Notes: generated from the letters alone by a model not told the origin. DNA of 64,000 bases from Pseudomonas sp. ANT_H4 (GCF_008369295.1 NZ_VOBG01000004.1:302801-366800), one strand, 5' to 3'; shown: positions 48,008-57,907, numbered from the stretch's first letter. Numbers and translations are program-made.

Positions 48008-49186
48008 ATGTTGCTCAACCTGTTCAATGAAATGCGTGCAGCCAAGGTACCAGTGTCGGTGCGCGAGCTGCTGGACCTGATCAACGCCCTGAAACAGCGG
48101 GTGACCTTCGCCGACATGGACGAGTTTTACTACTTGTCCCGGGCGATCCTGGTGAAGGACGAACGGCATTTCGACAAATTCGACCGGGCTTTCGGTGCCT
48201 ACTTCAATGGCCTGGAGAAACTCGACGACCACCTGCAGGCACTGATTCCCGAGGACTGGTTGCGCAAGGAGTTCGAACGCTCTCTGAGCGATGAAGAACG
48301 GGCGCAGATCCAGTCCCTGGGAGGCCTGGACAAGCTGATCGAAGAGTTCAAGAAACGCCTGGAAGAACAAAAGGAACGCCATGCCGGCGGCAACAAGTGG
48401 ATCGGCACCGGCGGCACCAGCCCGTTCGGCTCCGGCGGTTTCAACCCCGAAGGCATTCGCGTCGGCGATGCCGGCAAGCGCCAGGGCAAGGCGGTCAAGG
48501 TCTGGGATCAGCGCGAGTACAAGAACCTCGATGACTCAGTGGAACTGGGCACCCGCAACATCAAGATCGCCCTGCGTCGCCTGCGCAAGTTTGCCCGCCA
48601 AGGCGCTGCGGAAGAGTTGGATATCGACGGCACCATCGACCACACCGCCCGCGATGCCGGGTTGCTGAATATCCAGATGCGCCCGGAACGGCGCAACACC
48701 ATCAAGCTGCTATTGCTGTTCGATATCGGCGGCTCGATGGACGCCCACGTGAAGATCTGCGAAGAGCTGTTCTCGGCCTGCAAGACCGAGTTCAAGCACC
48801 TGGAGTATTTCTACTTCCACAACTTCATTTATGAATCGGTGTGGAAGAACAACATGCGCCGGGGTTCGGAACGCACCTCGACCCAGGATTTGCTGAACAA
48901 GTATGGCGCCGACTACAAAGTGATCTTCATCGGCGATGCGTCCATGGCGCCCTATGAAGTTACCCAGGCCGGCGGCAGCGTCGAGCACTGGAACGAGGAG
49001 CCGGGGTATGTGTGGATGCAGCGCTTCATGGCGAAGTACAAGAAGCTGATCTGGATTAATCCGTACCCCAAAGACACTTGGGGTTATACGGCCTCGACCA
49101 ATATCGTTCGGGATTTGATCGAGGACCAGATGTATCCGCTGACCTTGCGCGGGTTGGAAGAGGGGATGCGGTTTTTGTCTAAATGA
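48008..49186 (+). CDS. VWA-domain protein, CoxE-like partner of the MoxR ATPase
   Basis: 392 aa. N-terminal helical region, a Gly-rich linker (GTGGTSPFGSGGFNPEG, about 133-149) and a C-terminal VWA domain with MIDAS DIGGS at 239-243, where the usual Ser is replaced by Gly (D-x-G-x-S, as in CoxE/DUF58-type proteins). Forms an operon with the upstream MoxR gene. Role inferred: adaptor that recruits the ATPase to its client. Confidence 0.9.
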   Translation: MLLNLFNEMRAAKVPVSVRELLDLINALKQRVTFADMDEFYYLSRAILVKDERHFDKFDRAFGAYFNGLEKLDDHLQALIPEDWLRKEFERSLSDEERAQIQSLGGLDKLIEEFKKRLEEQKERHAGGNKWIGTGGTSPFGSGGFNPEGIRVGDAGKRQGKAVKVWDQREYKNLDDSVELGTRNIKIALRRLRKFARQGAAEELDIDGTIDHTARDAGLLNIQMRPERRNTIKLLLLFDIGGSMDAHVKICEELFSACKTEFKHLEYFYFHNFIYESVWKNNMRRGSERTSTQDLLNKYGADYKVIFIGDASMAPYEVTQAGGSVEHWNEEPGYVWMQRFMAKYKKLIWINPYPKDTWGYTASTNIVRDLIEDQMYPLTLRGLEEGMRFLSK

Positions 49187-49215
49187 TCGTTCCCACGCAA
49201 AGCGTGGGAATGATC
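49185..49215. repeat. Dispersed palindromic intergenic element
   Basis: GATCGTTCCCACGC-AAA-GCGTGGGAATGATC with GATC at both ends. It begins inside the stop codon of the VWA gene. A second copy lies at 52692-52722 and a degenerate one near 10917-10944. It could terminate transcription of the convergent genes. Confidence 0.8.
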
Positions 49216-50137
49216 AATTCCGAGCAAGCCGCTGCAAATACTCGACCTGCTGCCGATGCGCCGTCTCCTGCACCACCGGCGCCAGCCTCACCTTCTCACC
49301 CGGTAAACACTGCGCCAGGCGTGCCAGCGCCAACGGCGTCAACGCCCCCAATCGCGGATAGCCACCAATGGTCTGCCGGTCATTGAGCAACACGATCGGC
49401 TGGCCGTCTGGCGGTACCTGGATCGCCCCCAGCGGGATGCCCTCTGAGATCAACGACGGGCCTTGATACTGCAACGGCGTGCCGAGTAAACGCATACCCA
49501 TGCGGTCGGCACGGCTATCGAGGGTCCAGTCGGTGTTAAATGCGTCGAACAGGCTCTGGCCGCTGAACTGACCGATCTGTGCACCGATGATCACGTCCAG
49601 CGGCGCCCTGGATTGAAGGTTCGGCTGCTGGTCGCAGGACAACGACCGCACAGTGCCTCCCGTCCCGAAATAGGCCAGGTACGCACCTTCGGCCAAGGCT
49701 CGACCAAAGCCATCCAACCCGCCCAGCTCTTCGCGAACCACACTGGCACAACTGCCCAGCACCTTCGGCGCATCAAATCCGCCCGGCGCCGCCAGGTAAG
49801 CTCGCGCACCACTAAAGGGCTGGGTAAAACGTAATCGCTGACCCTTCTGCAGAATAAAGCTGCGTCCAGGGCTCACCAGGCGCTCATCTACATAAGCCCC
49901 CAGGTCCGCACCGGCCAACGCCAACAGGCAGTAATCCTCTGCCAGCACGGTAAACCCGCCCAACGTCACTTCCACCACCGGCGCATCCAATGAGTTGCCC
50001 AGCAGCCAGTTGGCCCACGACATCGATACCCAATCCAACGCGCCGCCCTGGGTCACGCCCAAATGCCTGACACCAAAGCGCCCGGCGTCCTGCAACAGGC
50101 ACAGCGGAGTGCCAGCCTCAATCAACAAGCGGCTCAT
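49214..50137 (-). CDS. pxpC: 5-oxoprolinase subunit C (biotin-dependent carboxyltransferase-like)
   Basis: 307 aa, ATG 50137 overlapping the pxpB stop (ATGA). Cyclophilin-like fold of the KipA/YbgK family, with DAGRFGVRHLGVTQGGALD at the start and NDRQTIGGYPRLGAL near the end. With PxpA and PxpB it hydrolyses 5-oxoproline to glutamate with ATP in the cytoplasm. Last gene of the operon. Confidence 0.9.
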   Translation of the reverse strand: MSRLLIEAGTPLCLLQDAGRFGVRHLGVTQGGALDWVSMSWANWLLGNSLDAPVVEVTLGGFTVLAEDYCLLALAGADLGAYVDERLVSPGRSFILQKGQRLRFTQPFSGARAYLAAPGGFDAPKVLGSCASVVREELGGLDGFGRALAEGAYLAYFGTGGTVRSLSCDQQPNLQSRAPLDVIIGAQIGQFSGQSLFDAFNTDWTLDSRADRMGMRLLGTPLQYQGPSLISEGIPLGAIQVPPDGQPIVLLNDRQTIGGYPRLGALTPLALARLAQCLPGEKVRLAPVVQETAHRQQVEYLQRLARN

Positions 50138-50838
50138 ACCTGCGCCTCCAACGGCGTGTCATCGCCACCCTGGTTGATGAACTCGGCATGGCTGACGGCC
50201 TCGAAACGGACGGTATCCCCCGGCTGCATCAGGCTGTAACCGTCGCGCTCGCGGTCGAACAGTTTGGCCGGAGTGCGGCCGATCAGGTTCCAGCCACCCG
50301 GTGAAACCACCGGGTAGGCGGCGGTTTGTCGCTCGGCGATACCGACACTGCCGGCCGCCACCCGTTTGCGTGGAGTGTTCAGCCGTGGCGCCGCGAGTAT
50401 TTCGTCCACTAATCCCATAAAGGCAAACCCAGGGGCAAAGCCCAGGGCGAACACCTGGTACTCATGCTGGCTGTGACGACGAATCACCTCTTCCACCGCC
50501 AGACCGCTGCGCTGGGCCAGCAACGTCAGTTCCGGGCCGACACTCAGGTCGTACCAGACCGGCAACACATGGCACTGCCCGCTGCCCTTGGGTTCAGGCT
50601 GCAAGTCGGTCAATGCGTGGGAGATCAGCTCGCGCGCCTGGGCCGGGGTCAATTCGGTCAGGTCGTAATGCACCATCAACGTCGTGTAGGACGGTACCAG
50701 ATCCACCAAAGCCGCTCCAAAAACTTCCCGCAAGCGGCGCGTGGCGGCGAGCATCCAGGGCATGTTGTCTTCGGCAATCGAGTCAAACAGGCGCACCATC
50801 AGACAGTCGATGGCAACCACTTCAATGCGCAATTTCAT
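50134..50838 (-). CDS. pxpB: 5-oxoprolinase subunit B (KipI-like)
   Basis: 234 aa, ATG 50838 overlapping the pxpA stop by the ATGA tetranucleotide. Contains the KipI signatures ([49 protein letters not shown]). Partner of PxpC. Tight overlaps on both sides show translational coupling of the whole pxpABC operon. Confidence 0.92.
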   Translation of the reverse strand: MKLRIEVVAIDCLMVRLFDSIAEDNMPWMLAATRRLREVFGAALVDLVPSYTTLMVHYDLTELTPAQARELISHALTDLQPEPKGSGQCHVLPVWYDLSVGPELTLLAQRSGLAVEEVIRRHSQHEYQVFALGFAPGFAFMGLVDEILAAPRLNTPRKRVAAGSVGIAERQTAAYPVVSPGGWNLIGRTPAKLFDRERDGYSLMQPGDTVRFEAVSHAEFINQGGDDTPLEAQV

Positions 50839-51578
50839 CGCGGTTTCAACGCCTCGCGAATGCGCTGGACCGCCGCCACCGAACTGGCGTTATCACCGTG
50901 CACACACAGGGTGTTGGCATCCAGGTGCAAGGCGCTGCCGTCGCTGGCCACAAGCGCTTGGCCACGGGCGATGATCAACGCCTGCTCGATAATTTTTTCA
51001 GGGTCGTGATGCACCGCCCCCGGCAGTTGGCGCGAGACCAGGTGCCCGGCGTTGTCGTAGGCGCGGTCGGCGAAGGCTTCAAACCAAAGGGTCACACCAT
51101 ACTCATCGCCCAAGGCCTGGGCCGCGCTGTTGTCACGGGTGGCCATCAGCATCAGCGGCAAGCTCGCGTCGTACGCCGCCACGGCCTGGATCACCGCACG
51201 CAGTTGGGCCGGTTTGGCCATCATGTCGTTGTACATCGCGCCATGGGGTTTGACGTAGCTGACCCGACCACCCTGAGCCCGGCAAATACCGTCGAGGGCG
51301 CCGATCTGGTAATGCAGCAGGTCCTGAATTTCCTGGGGGGTGTAGGCCATGGAGCGACGACCGAAACCTGCCAGGTCCTGGTACGCCGGGTGCGCGCCGA
51401 TTTGCACGCCATGCTCAAGCGCCAGGCTGACGGTCTTGCGCATGATGCTCGGGTCCCCGGCGTGAAAGCCGCAGGCAACGTTGGCGCAATCGATGAACGG
51501 CATGACCTCGGCATCCAGACCCAAGGTCCAGTTGCCAAAGCTTTCGCCGATGTCGCAGTTCAATAGCAGGCGGCTCAC
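50835..51578 (-). CDS. pxpA: 5-oxoprolinase subunit A (LamB/YcsF family)
   Basis: 247 aa, GTG 51578 with AGGAG upstream. LamB/YcsF family features: [30 protein letters not shown] (metal-binding His/Asp) and [10 protein letters not shown]. First gene of the pxpABC operon, divergent from a LysR regulator. Confidence 0.93.
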   Translation of the reverse strand: MSRLLLNCDIGESFGNWTLGLDAEVMPFIDCANVACGFHAGDPSIMRKTVSLALEHGVQIGAHPAYQDLAGFGRRSMAYTPQEIQDLLHYQIGALDGICRAQGGRVSYVKPHGAMYNDMMAKPAQLRAVIQAVAAYDASLPLMLMATRDNSAAQALGDEYGVTLWFEAFADRAYDNAGHLVSRQLPGAVHHDPEKIIEQALIIARGQALVASDGSALHLDANTLCVHGDNASSVAAVQRIREALKPR

Positions 51579-51617
51579 GGTGAGGACTCCTGTAGGCTTT
51601 ATTATTTTGTAGTGTGG

Positions 51618-51634
51618 GATCTTTTACCAAGATC
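51618..51634. promoter_or_regulatory. LysR-type operator between pxpA and its divergent regulator
   Basis: Perfect inverted repeat GATCTT-TTACC-AAGATC, containing the LysR box ATC-N9-GAT. It is 40 bp from pxpA and 123 bp from the regulator start, a good position for both activation and autoregulation. Confidence 0.6.
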
Positions 51635-51756
51635 TCGCAACGCTGTTGTCCTGAGCCCCTACGACGCTTATCGTGAGACGGCTCGATTTTTGGCGCTTGC
51701 CCTGTGCTGCGTCCAACTAATAAAAACCGCTTCATGCATAAGAAAAAGTTGATCCC

Positions 51757-52686
51757 ATGAATTTGAAGTTCCTCGAAACCTTCGTCTGGGTGGCCCGGCT
51801 CAAGAGTTTTCGCCTCACCGCCGAGAAACTCTTCACCACCCAGGCCTCCATTTCCAGCCGCATTGCCGTCCTGGAAAGCGAACTGGGGGTGAAGCTGTTC
51901 CTGCGCGATTCACGAGGCGTGAGCCTAACCCCTGAAGGCTTGAAGGTGCTCGATTATGCCGAGCAAATGATGGTCACCATGCAAGGCCTCAAGCAGTCTT
52001 TGGAAACCACCAGCAGCAAGGTCGGACGTATCCGCATCGGGGTGATGGACACGGTGATCCACACCTGGCTAAGCCCGCTGATGACGGAGTTGATGGAGCA
52101 CTTTCCGCTGGTAGAAATCGAGCTGGTGGCCGATACCGCGCTGAACCTCTGCGATCAGCTGCAAAAAGGCTTTCTCGACCTGATCCTGCAAACCGACCTG
52201 CTGCGCCAGGAAACCCTGCGCAGCCTGGAGCTGGCCAGCCATCCCATGGGCTGGATCGTCGCCAGTCACTCAATCTACAACCGCGAGTACGCGTCCCTCG
52301 CCGAGCTGGCCCAGGAACGGATCATCACCTATTCGAAAAACTCCCATCCCCACCAGGACGTGCTCAGCCTGATGCAGGCCAACGGCGTGGCCGCGCCGCG
52401 GATGAACTGCGTGAACTCGGTGTCGGCCATCACCCGCTTGCTGCGGGACGGCTTCGGTATTGGCGCCTTGCCACCGGTACTGGTCAGCGAAGAACTGGCG
52501 CGCGGGGAATTGGTCATGCTACCGATGGCGCAACGCCCGCCGAACTTGCAGGTGGTGGTGTCATGGCGGGTCGGCGTGGAGCTGGTGGATGAGATGGTTG
52601 CGCTGTGCCAGACCGTGGCGGGGCGGTATGCGCAGAAGGTTGGAGAAGAATTGATGGTACTCAGCAAGCCTTCGACCGGCGCATAA
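51757..52686 (+). CDS. LysR-family regulator, probable regulator of pxpABC
   Basis: 309 aa. HTH 1-60 (NLKFLETFVWVARLKSFRLTAEKLFTTQASISSRIAVLE) and a substrate-binding domain from about 90. It is divergent from pxpA across a 178-bp gap that holds a perfect LysR-type box, so control of 5-oxoproline use is the likely role. Similar LysR genes adjoin other pxp operons. The effector is inferred. Confidence 0.85.
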   Translation: MNLKFLETFVWVARLKSFRLTAEKLFTTQASISSRIAVLESELGVKLFLRDSRGVSLTPEGLKVLDYAEQMMVTMQGLKQSLETTSSKVGRIRIGVMDTVIHTWLSPLMTELMEHFPLVEIELVADTALNLCDQLQKGFLDLILQTDLLRQETLRSLELASHPMGWIVASHSIYNREYASLAELAQERIITYSKNSHPHQDVLSLMQANGVAAPRMNCVNSVSAITRLLRDGFGIGALPPVLVSEELARGELVMLPMAQRPPNLQVVVSWRVGVELVDEMVALCQTVAGRYAQKVGEELMVLSKPSTGA

Positions 52687-52691
52687 CCTTT

Positions 52692-52722
52692 GATCGTTCC
52701 CACGCAGAGCGTGGGAGTGATC
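52692..52722. repeat. Dispersed palindromic intergenic element (second copy)
   Basis: GATCGTTCCCACGC-AGA-GCGTGGGAGTGATC, one base different from the copy at 49185-49215 in the loop and one in the arm. It separates the LysR gene from the convergent DUF2937 gene. Confidence 0.8.
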
Positions 52723-52743
52723 AGAGATCAAGCGACGTCCGTC

Positions 52744-53286
52744 TTACAATCCCTTCAAATTTCGCTCTTCAATCGGCCGACTCTGGCGCAGGCGCTTGCC
52801 GCCGAGCACCACCCAGTCGATCAGGCGAAACAGGCATTCCAGGCCAAACGACAGCAGCATCGCCCCGCCCAGGCCCCAGCCCATGGCTTCGGGGGTCAGG
52901 AGGATCTGGTAGCTGTAGCCATCCCAGGTTTCACGACGAATATCCGGGTCGGCGGCCACCGCCACTTGCAGGACGCGGATGTACCAGGGCCCTTGCATCG
53001 CCTGGAACTGCTTGTCCAACGCCAACTGGCGGTCGAGCAAGGTGCCGAGGCTGTTGGCATCGCTGCGAAACACCGGGTCATCGCTGGCGCGGTAATGGGC
53101 CACCAGGGCCTGCAAGTCGCCCTTGAAGAACTGTTGCGCGGTGCTTTCAAAACCGCGCAAGCCAGTCTGGGCCTCGATCAAATGGGCTTCCACCCGCTTG
53201 GCGTAGTCGCTGACAAACCCAGGCACTTGCACACCGACCAACAGGCCAATGGCGAACAGCACCAATCGCAGATAACTGAGCAACAT
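52744..53286 (-). CDS. DUF2937 membrane protein
   Basis: 180 aa, ATG 53286. An N-terminal helix (about 5-24) and a second near 135-155 enclose a periplasmic helical domain (YAKRVEAHLIEAQTGLRGF and so on). The family has no established function. It lies 11 nt downstream of the glutamine amidotransferase gene on the same strand, so they probably share a transcript. Confidence 0.85.
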   Translation of the reverse strand: MLLSYLRLVLFAIGLLVGVQVPGFVSDYAKRVEAHLIEAQTGLRGFESTAQQFFKGDLQALVAHYRASDDPVFRSDANSLGTLLDRQLALDKQFQAMQGPWYIRVLQVAVAADPDIRRETWDGYSYQILLTPEAMGWGLGGAMLLSFGLECLFRLIDWVVLGGKRLRQSRPIEERNLKGL

Positions 53287-53297
53287 AATCGACGTCC

Positions 53298-54074
53298 TTA
53301 CTCGGTTTTACCTTGGCTGACGCATTCGCCGCGCCGCCACAGGCTCCACTGGCCCGGTTCATAGCGGGTCCAGGTCTCGTTTTCGGTCAAGGGTTCGGTG
53401 GCAATCACCGTCACCACGTCATTAGGGGTAGTTTCGGCCTGAAAATCGACGATCACATCGACATCTTTCAACCGCGCAGGACCAAAGGGCGCGCGACGGG
53501 TGATCTGCGCCAGTTTGGTCGAGCAATAGCAAAACAGCCAGTCACCGTCACTGAGCAGGCAGTTGAACACGCCTTTGCTGCGGTATTCGCTGCACGCCGC
53601 GATCAAGTCCGGCAGCACCTGTTCGATGTCCACCGGCTCAGGAAAGGCCTCACGTACACGGTTGAGCAAATCGCAAAACGCCGCTTCGCTGTCGGTATCG
53701 CCGACCGGACGGTAGAAAGTGGCGCGGGGATTGAAGTTCGCCAGTTGCCCGTTATGGGCGAAGCACCAGTTGCGGCCCCATAGCTCACGGACAAACGGAT
53801 GGGTATTGGACAAGCACACCTTGCCGATATTGGCCTGACGGATATGGCCAATCACCACTTCACTCTTGATGGGGTAACGCTGCACCAGCAAGGCCACTTC
53901 CGACTCGCTGCTGGCGGCGGGGTCCTGGAACAAACGCAGGCCACGGCCTTCGTAGAAGGCGATACCCCAACCGTCGCGGTGGGGCCCGGTACGCCCGCCC
54001 CGCTGCATCAGCCCGGTGAAGCTGAAGACAATATCGGTCGGTACGTTGGCACTCATGCCCAATAATTCACACAT
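53298..54074 (-). CDS. Class II glutamine amidotransferase (YafJ-like)
   Basis: 258 aa, ATG 54074. The Ntn-type nucleophile Cys2 follows the initiator Met (MCELLGMS), with the family's [27 protein letters not shown] and GDTDSEAAF. These single-domain proteins resemble the glutaminase half of larger amidotransferases and DUF-type YafJ; the acceptor is unknown. Upstream of the DUF2937 gene. Confidence 0.88.
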   Translation of the reverse strand: MCELLGMSANVPTDIVFSFTGLMQRGGRTGPHRDGWGIAFYEGRGLRLFQDPAASSESEVALLVQRYPIKSEVVIGHIRQANIGKVCLSNTHPFVRELWGRNWCFAHNGQLANFNPRATFYRPVGDTDSEAAFCDLLNRVREAFPEPVDIEQVLPDLIAACSEYRSKGVFNCLLSDGDWLFCYCSTKLAQITRRAPFGPARLKDVDVIVDFQAETTPNDVVTVIATEPLTENETWTRYEPGQWSLWRRGECVSQGKTE

Positions 54075-54104
54075 GCCAGGATTCTCGATGCAGGGCAGAC
54101 GACG

Positions 54105-54575
54105 TTAAAGACGCGGTTCGACCCGCATACCGCTGACCGGGGCAGCCGGACGACCATAACGATCGCCACCGAAAGGCTCATCGTCCTCGGGTTCGGCCGC
54201 CACCTGGGCCGCCACAGCAGCCTTCTGTTCACGACGGGCCTTGGCGGCACGCTCGATGGGCCAGCGGATCAGCACAAACACCAGGTACACGGCGAAGGCA
54301 ATCATCGTGTACATGAATAAATCTGAGATCGCTCGCCAGGCGTTGTTGCCGACCTTGAGCACCAGGTCCAGGGCGGTGATGGCCACGGCTGGGGCAAACT
54401 GTTCCTTGACCGGGTCGACAATGGTCGGGCTTAACAGCAGCACTACCATCAGCAACCGCAACGGTTCGCGCAACCAGCGCCAGATCCAGCGGGTCATGCG
54501 AAACCACACCAGCAGGCAGCCCAAAGCGGCGAAGGCGTAGAGGCCCCAAGCGGTCAGATAGTCGTTCTCGGTCAT
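54105..54575 (-). CDS. Inner membrane protein, unknown function
   Basis: 156 aa from ATG 54575; the in-frame ATG at 54584 is also possible. Two to four helices (about 10-28, 40-60 and 88-105 with AISDLFMYTMIAFAVYLVFVL) and a charged cytoplasmic tail rich in Ala, Glu and Arg. No family recognised. Divergent from the oligopeptidase gene with a 100-bp gap, and 30 bp upstream of the glutamine amidotransferase gene on the same strand. Confidence 0.75.
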   Translation of the reverse strand: MTENDYLTAWGLYAFAALGCLLVWFRMTRWIWRWLREPLRLLMVVLLLSPTIVDPVKEQFAPAVAITALDLVLKVGNNAWRAISDLFMYTMIAFAVYLVFVLIRWPIERAAKARREQKAAVAAQVAAEPEDDEPFGGDRYGRPAAPVSGMRVEPRL

Positions 54576-54675
54576 GGTGTCCATGGCAAGGTAGGCAAAC
54601 AGGCCGGTATGATAACGGCTTTTCAGCGCTGCGGCTGCAACCGCCGTCGGCCAACCGCCTGACAGAGAGTGATCC

Positions 54676-56730
54676 ATGCCTCCATCGACCCACGTCACTG
54701 CCGCCCCGATCGCCCGCAAGGCCCCAGGCGCCGACCCGTACGCCTGGTTGCAGGAACGCGACAGCGTCGAGGTGCTCGACTACCTGAAAGCCGAGAATGC
54801 CTGGCAACAGGCGCAATTGGCCGATCAGCACGACTTGCGCGAAACCCTGTTTGAAGAGATCAAGGGCCGTATCCTCGAAACCGACCTGTCCCTGCCCTCG
54901 CCCTGGGGCCCGTACCTGTATTACACACGCACTACGGCCGGCGACGAATACGCTCGCCACTACCGCTGCCCGCGCCCTACCGATGACAGCCAGCAGGTGG
55001 ATGAAAGCACTGAAGAACTGCTGCTCGACCCGAACGCGCTGGCCAATGGCGGCTTCTTCTCCCTCGGGGCCTTCAGCATCAGCCCGGACCACCAGCGCCT
55101 GGCCTACAGCCTGGATACCAGCGGCGAAGAGATTTACACCCTGTACGTGAAGGAATTGGCCACCGGTAAAGTCAGCGAACTTGCGTTCGAAGACTGCGAC
55201 GGCAGCATGACCTGGGCCAACGACAGCCTGACGCTGTTTTTCGGTGAGCTGGACGACACCCACCGCCCGCACAAGCTGTATCGCTATCGCCTGGACGGCA
55301 CCGCCGCCGAAGAAGTGTTCCATGAGCCGGACGGACGTTTCTTCATGCACTGCTACCGATCCAGCTCCGAACGGCAACTGCTGCTGTCTTTGGGCAGCAA
55401 GACCACCAGCGAAGTCTGGGCTCTGGACGCCAACCAGCCACAGCAGGCTTTTACCTGCCTGGCGCCACGGGTCGAAGGCCATGAGTACGACGTCGACCAC
55501 GGCAAGCTCGATGACCAGTGGACCTGGTTTATTCGCAGCAACCGCGACGGCATCAACTTCGCCCTGTTCCAGGCCGCCGACAACGCAAGCGTGCCGACCC
55601 AGGACGACTGGCAGAACCTGATCCCCCACAGCGACACGGTGATGATCGACGGTTTGAGCCTCAATGCCAAAGCCATGACCTTGAGCCTGCGCATCGGCGG
55701 CCTGCCGATCATCGAAGTACATCCCCAGGGCCTGCCTGCCTACCGCGTGGAACTGCCAGACGCGGCCTACAGCCTGTACGTGCAAAACAGCCTGGAATTT
55801 GTCAGCGACAAGATCCGCCTGCGCTATGAGGCGTTGAACCGTCCCGCCCAGGTTCGTCAGTTGGAGTTGGCCACAGGCGCGCAGCAGGTGCTCAAGGAAA
55901 CTCCGGTACTGGGCGCGTTCAATGCCGACGACTACGTCAGCCAACGGCTGTGGGCAACGTCGGCCGATGGCACCCAGGTGCCTATCAGCCTTGTGGTCAA
56001 ACGCGACCAGTTGGGTCAGCCAACGCCACTGTATCTGTACGGCTATGGCGCCTACGGTGAAAGCCTCGACCCGTGGTTCTCCCATGCACGCCTGAGTCTA
56101 TTGGACCGAGGCGTGGCCTTCGCCATTGCCCACGTACGCGGCGGCGGTGAGTTGGGGGAAGCCTGGTACCGCGCCGGCAAGCAGGAACACAAGCAGAACA
56201 CCTTCAGCGACTTTATTGCCTGCGCCGAACACCTGATCGCCCAAGGCCTGACCACTTCCAAGCAACTGGCCATCAGCGGCGGCAGTGCTGGCGGCCTGTT
56301 GATCGGCGCGGTGCTCAATCAGCGCCCGGAGCTGTTCCAGGCGGCGATTGCCGAAGTGCCATTTGTCGATGTGCTTAACACCATGCTCGACCCGGAGCTG
56401 CCGCTGACCGTCACCGAATACGACGAATGGGGCAATCCCCAGGAGCCCGAGGTGTACGAACGCATCAAGGCCTACGCGCCTTACGAAAACGTCAGCGCCC
56501 AGGCGTACCCGGCGACCCTGGTGATCGCCGGGTACAACGACAGCCGCGTGCAGTACTGGGAAGCCGCCAAATGGGTGGCCAAGCTGCGCGCCACTAAGAC
56601 CGACGACAACCTGCTGCTGCTCAAGACCGAACTGGGCGCCGGCCACGGCGGCATGAGCGGTCGTTACCAGGGATTACGTGACGTAGCACTCGAATATGGA
56701 TTTGTTTTCAAGGTGCTGGGGCTGATTTAA
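54676..56730 (+). CDS. ptrB: Oligopeptidase B (S9A prolyl oligopeptidase family)
   Basis: 684 aa (E. coli oligopeptidase B has 686). N-terminal seven-bladed propeller, C-terminal alpha/beta hydrolase domain with nucleophile Ser537 in GGSAGG, the HVRGGGELGEAWY segment and catalytic His near 657 in GHGGMSGR. It cleaves after Arg and Lys in short peptides, in the cytoplasm or periplasm. Monocistronic. The opposite strand is open for a long way but is only a shadow. Confidence 0.93.
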   Translation: MPPSTHVTAAPIARKAPGADPYAWLQERDSVEVLDYLKAENAWQQAQLADQHDLRETLFEEIKGRILETDLSLPSPWGPYLYYTRTTAGDEYARHYRCPRPTDDSQQVDESTEELLLDPNALANGGFFSLGAFSISPDHQRLAYSLDTSGEEIYTLYVKELATGKVSELAFEDCDGSMTWANDSLTLFFGELDDTHRPHKLYRYRLDGTAAEEVFHEPDGRFFMHCYRSSSERQLLLSLGSKTTSEVWALDANQPQQAFTCLAPRVEGHEYDVDHGKLDDQWTWFIRSNRDGINFALFQAADNASVPTQDDWQNLIPHSDTVMIDGLSLNAKAMTLSLRIGGLPIIEVHPQGLPAYRVELPDAAYSLYVQNSLEFVSDKIRLRYEALNRPAQVRQLELATGAQQVLKETPVLGAFNADDYVSQRLWATSADGTQVPISLVVKRDQLGQPTPLYLYGYGAYGESLDPWFSHARLSLLDRGVAFAIAHVRGGGELGEAWYRAGKQEHKQNTFSDFIACAEHLIAQGLTTSKQLAISGGSAGGLLIGAVLNQRPELFQAAIAEVPFVDVLNTMLDPELPLTVTEYDEWGNPQEPEVYERIKAYAPYENVSAQAYPATLVIAGYNDSRVQYWEAAKWVAKLRATKTDDNLLLLKTELGAGHGGMSGRYQGLRDVALEYGFVFKVLGLI

Positions 56731-56821
56731 GGAACGCCAACCGGCGGTCGTGCCTGAACACATGACCGCCAGGCGCGAATGCCCTGCGTATAGCCGACGG
56801 GCAACTGTTGCCGCAACCGCT

Positions 56822-57109
56822 CTAGCCGCCGGGCGTCTTGGGTTTGCTGTCGTTCTGCTGCAAGCCTGGGAGCGTCTGATCCTTGGGCGGTGTAGGCAAT
56901 ATGATCGGTACCAAGGGCGGCACACCGGTACCGACAGCTTTTGGCGTGGTCGGCGGGGTGACTTGCGGATAAGGTGTGGGCGTTGCAGTGCCCGGCGAAC
57001 CCGTGGTGGACGCGGGGGTGTTCGGCACGGTTTGCAACTCCTGAGCATGGGCGGCACTGCCAAGGGCGAGCGCGCTCCCTACAATGACCGTTAGAATGCT
57101 GCACTTCAT
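56822..57109 (-). CDS. Small secreted Pro/Thr-rich protein
   Basis: 95 aa from ATG 57109, with GGAG upstream. Signal peptide 1-22 (GSAAHA), then a low-complexity Pro/Thr/Gly region (QTVPNTPASTTGSPG...) without cysteines, so probably disordered in the periplasm or envelope. No family recognised. It is divergent from the spermidine-synthase-like gene. Confidence 0.65.
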   Translation of the reverse strand: MKCSILTVIVGSALALGSAAHAQELQTVPNTPASTTGSPGTATPTPYPQVTPPTTPKAVGTGVPPLVPIILPTPPKDQTLPGLQQNDSKPKTPGG

Positions 57110-57187
57110 CGATGGCTCCATGGCCTGACGGTAATGCCGTAAGGCTACTCCCAACCGCACAAGAATGCCCTTCCCAATGAGATTTCC

Positions 57188-57874
57188 ATGAAACGTTTCG
57201 TTCTGCTGGACACCACCCCGATTCCCGATAATGGCGGTGCCTTGTGCCTGTTCGAATATGGCGAGGATTTTGTCATCAAGATCCAGGGCGGTGACGGCGG
57301 ACAACTGATGAACACCCGCATGCACGGCTCCGAAGATGCCCTGGCGGAGATCCCCTGCCGCAAGGTAGCCGGTCGTCCCGGTTCGCGGGTGTTGATTGGC
57401 GGCCTGGGCATGGGCTTTACCCTGGCCTCGGCGCTCAAGCATTTGGGCAAGACCGCCGAAGTGGTGGTCGCTGAGTTGGTGCCGGGCGTGGTTGAGTGGA
57501 ATCGCGGGCCGCTGGGAGAAAAGTCCGGACGACCGCTGCTGGACCCGCGCACGGTGATCCGCATGGAAGACGTGGCCAAGGTGCTGCACGCCGAGCCCCA
57601 GGGCTTCGACGCGATCATGCTGGATGTCGACAACGGCCCCGAAGGCTTGACGCAAAAAGCCAACAGCTGGCTGTATTCGACCGGCGGCCTCAGCGCCTGC
57701 GCCAAGGCCCTGCGCCCCAAGGGCGTGCTGGCCGTATGGTCAGCCAGCGCCGACAAGCAGTTCAGCGAGAAACTGCGCAAGGCCGGCTTCAAGGCAGAGG
57801 AAGTTCAAGTGTTTGCCCATGGCAACAAGGGCACCCGGCATACCATCTGGATTGCCGAGAAACTCAAGGGCTGA
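57188..57874 (+). CDS. Spermidine synthase-like protein
   Basis: 228 aa, ATG with a weak ribosome site. Rossmann-like SAM-type fold with GGLGMGFTLAS (71-81) for the nucleotide-binding loop, AELVPGVVEWN for the acidic motif II and LDVDNGPEGL. It is shorter than polyamine synthases and lacks the N-terminal beta domain, so aminopropyl transfer is not assured; many such proteins are of unknown function. Convergent with the RarD-like gene. Confidence 0.75.
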   Translation: MKRFVLLDTTPIPDNGGALCLFEYGEDFVIKIQGGDGGQLMNTRMHGSEDALAEIPCRKVAGRPGSRVLIGGLGMGFTLASALKHLGKTAEVVVAELVPGVVEWNRGPLGEKSGRPLLDPRTVIRMEDVAKVLHAEPQGFDAIMLDVDNGPEGLTQKANSWLYSTGGLSACAKALRPKGVLAVWSASADKQFSEKLRKAGFKAEEVQVFAHGNKGTRHTIWIAEKLKG

Positions 57875-57907
57875 AACAGCCCCTGAATTCACTGCGCGGG
57901 TCGTGGG

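Noticed and set aside
54229..56085. 618-codon minus-strand frame
   Set aside because: Antisense shadow of the oligopeptidase B gene; GC-rich codons keep it open.
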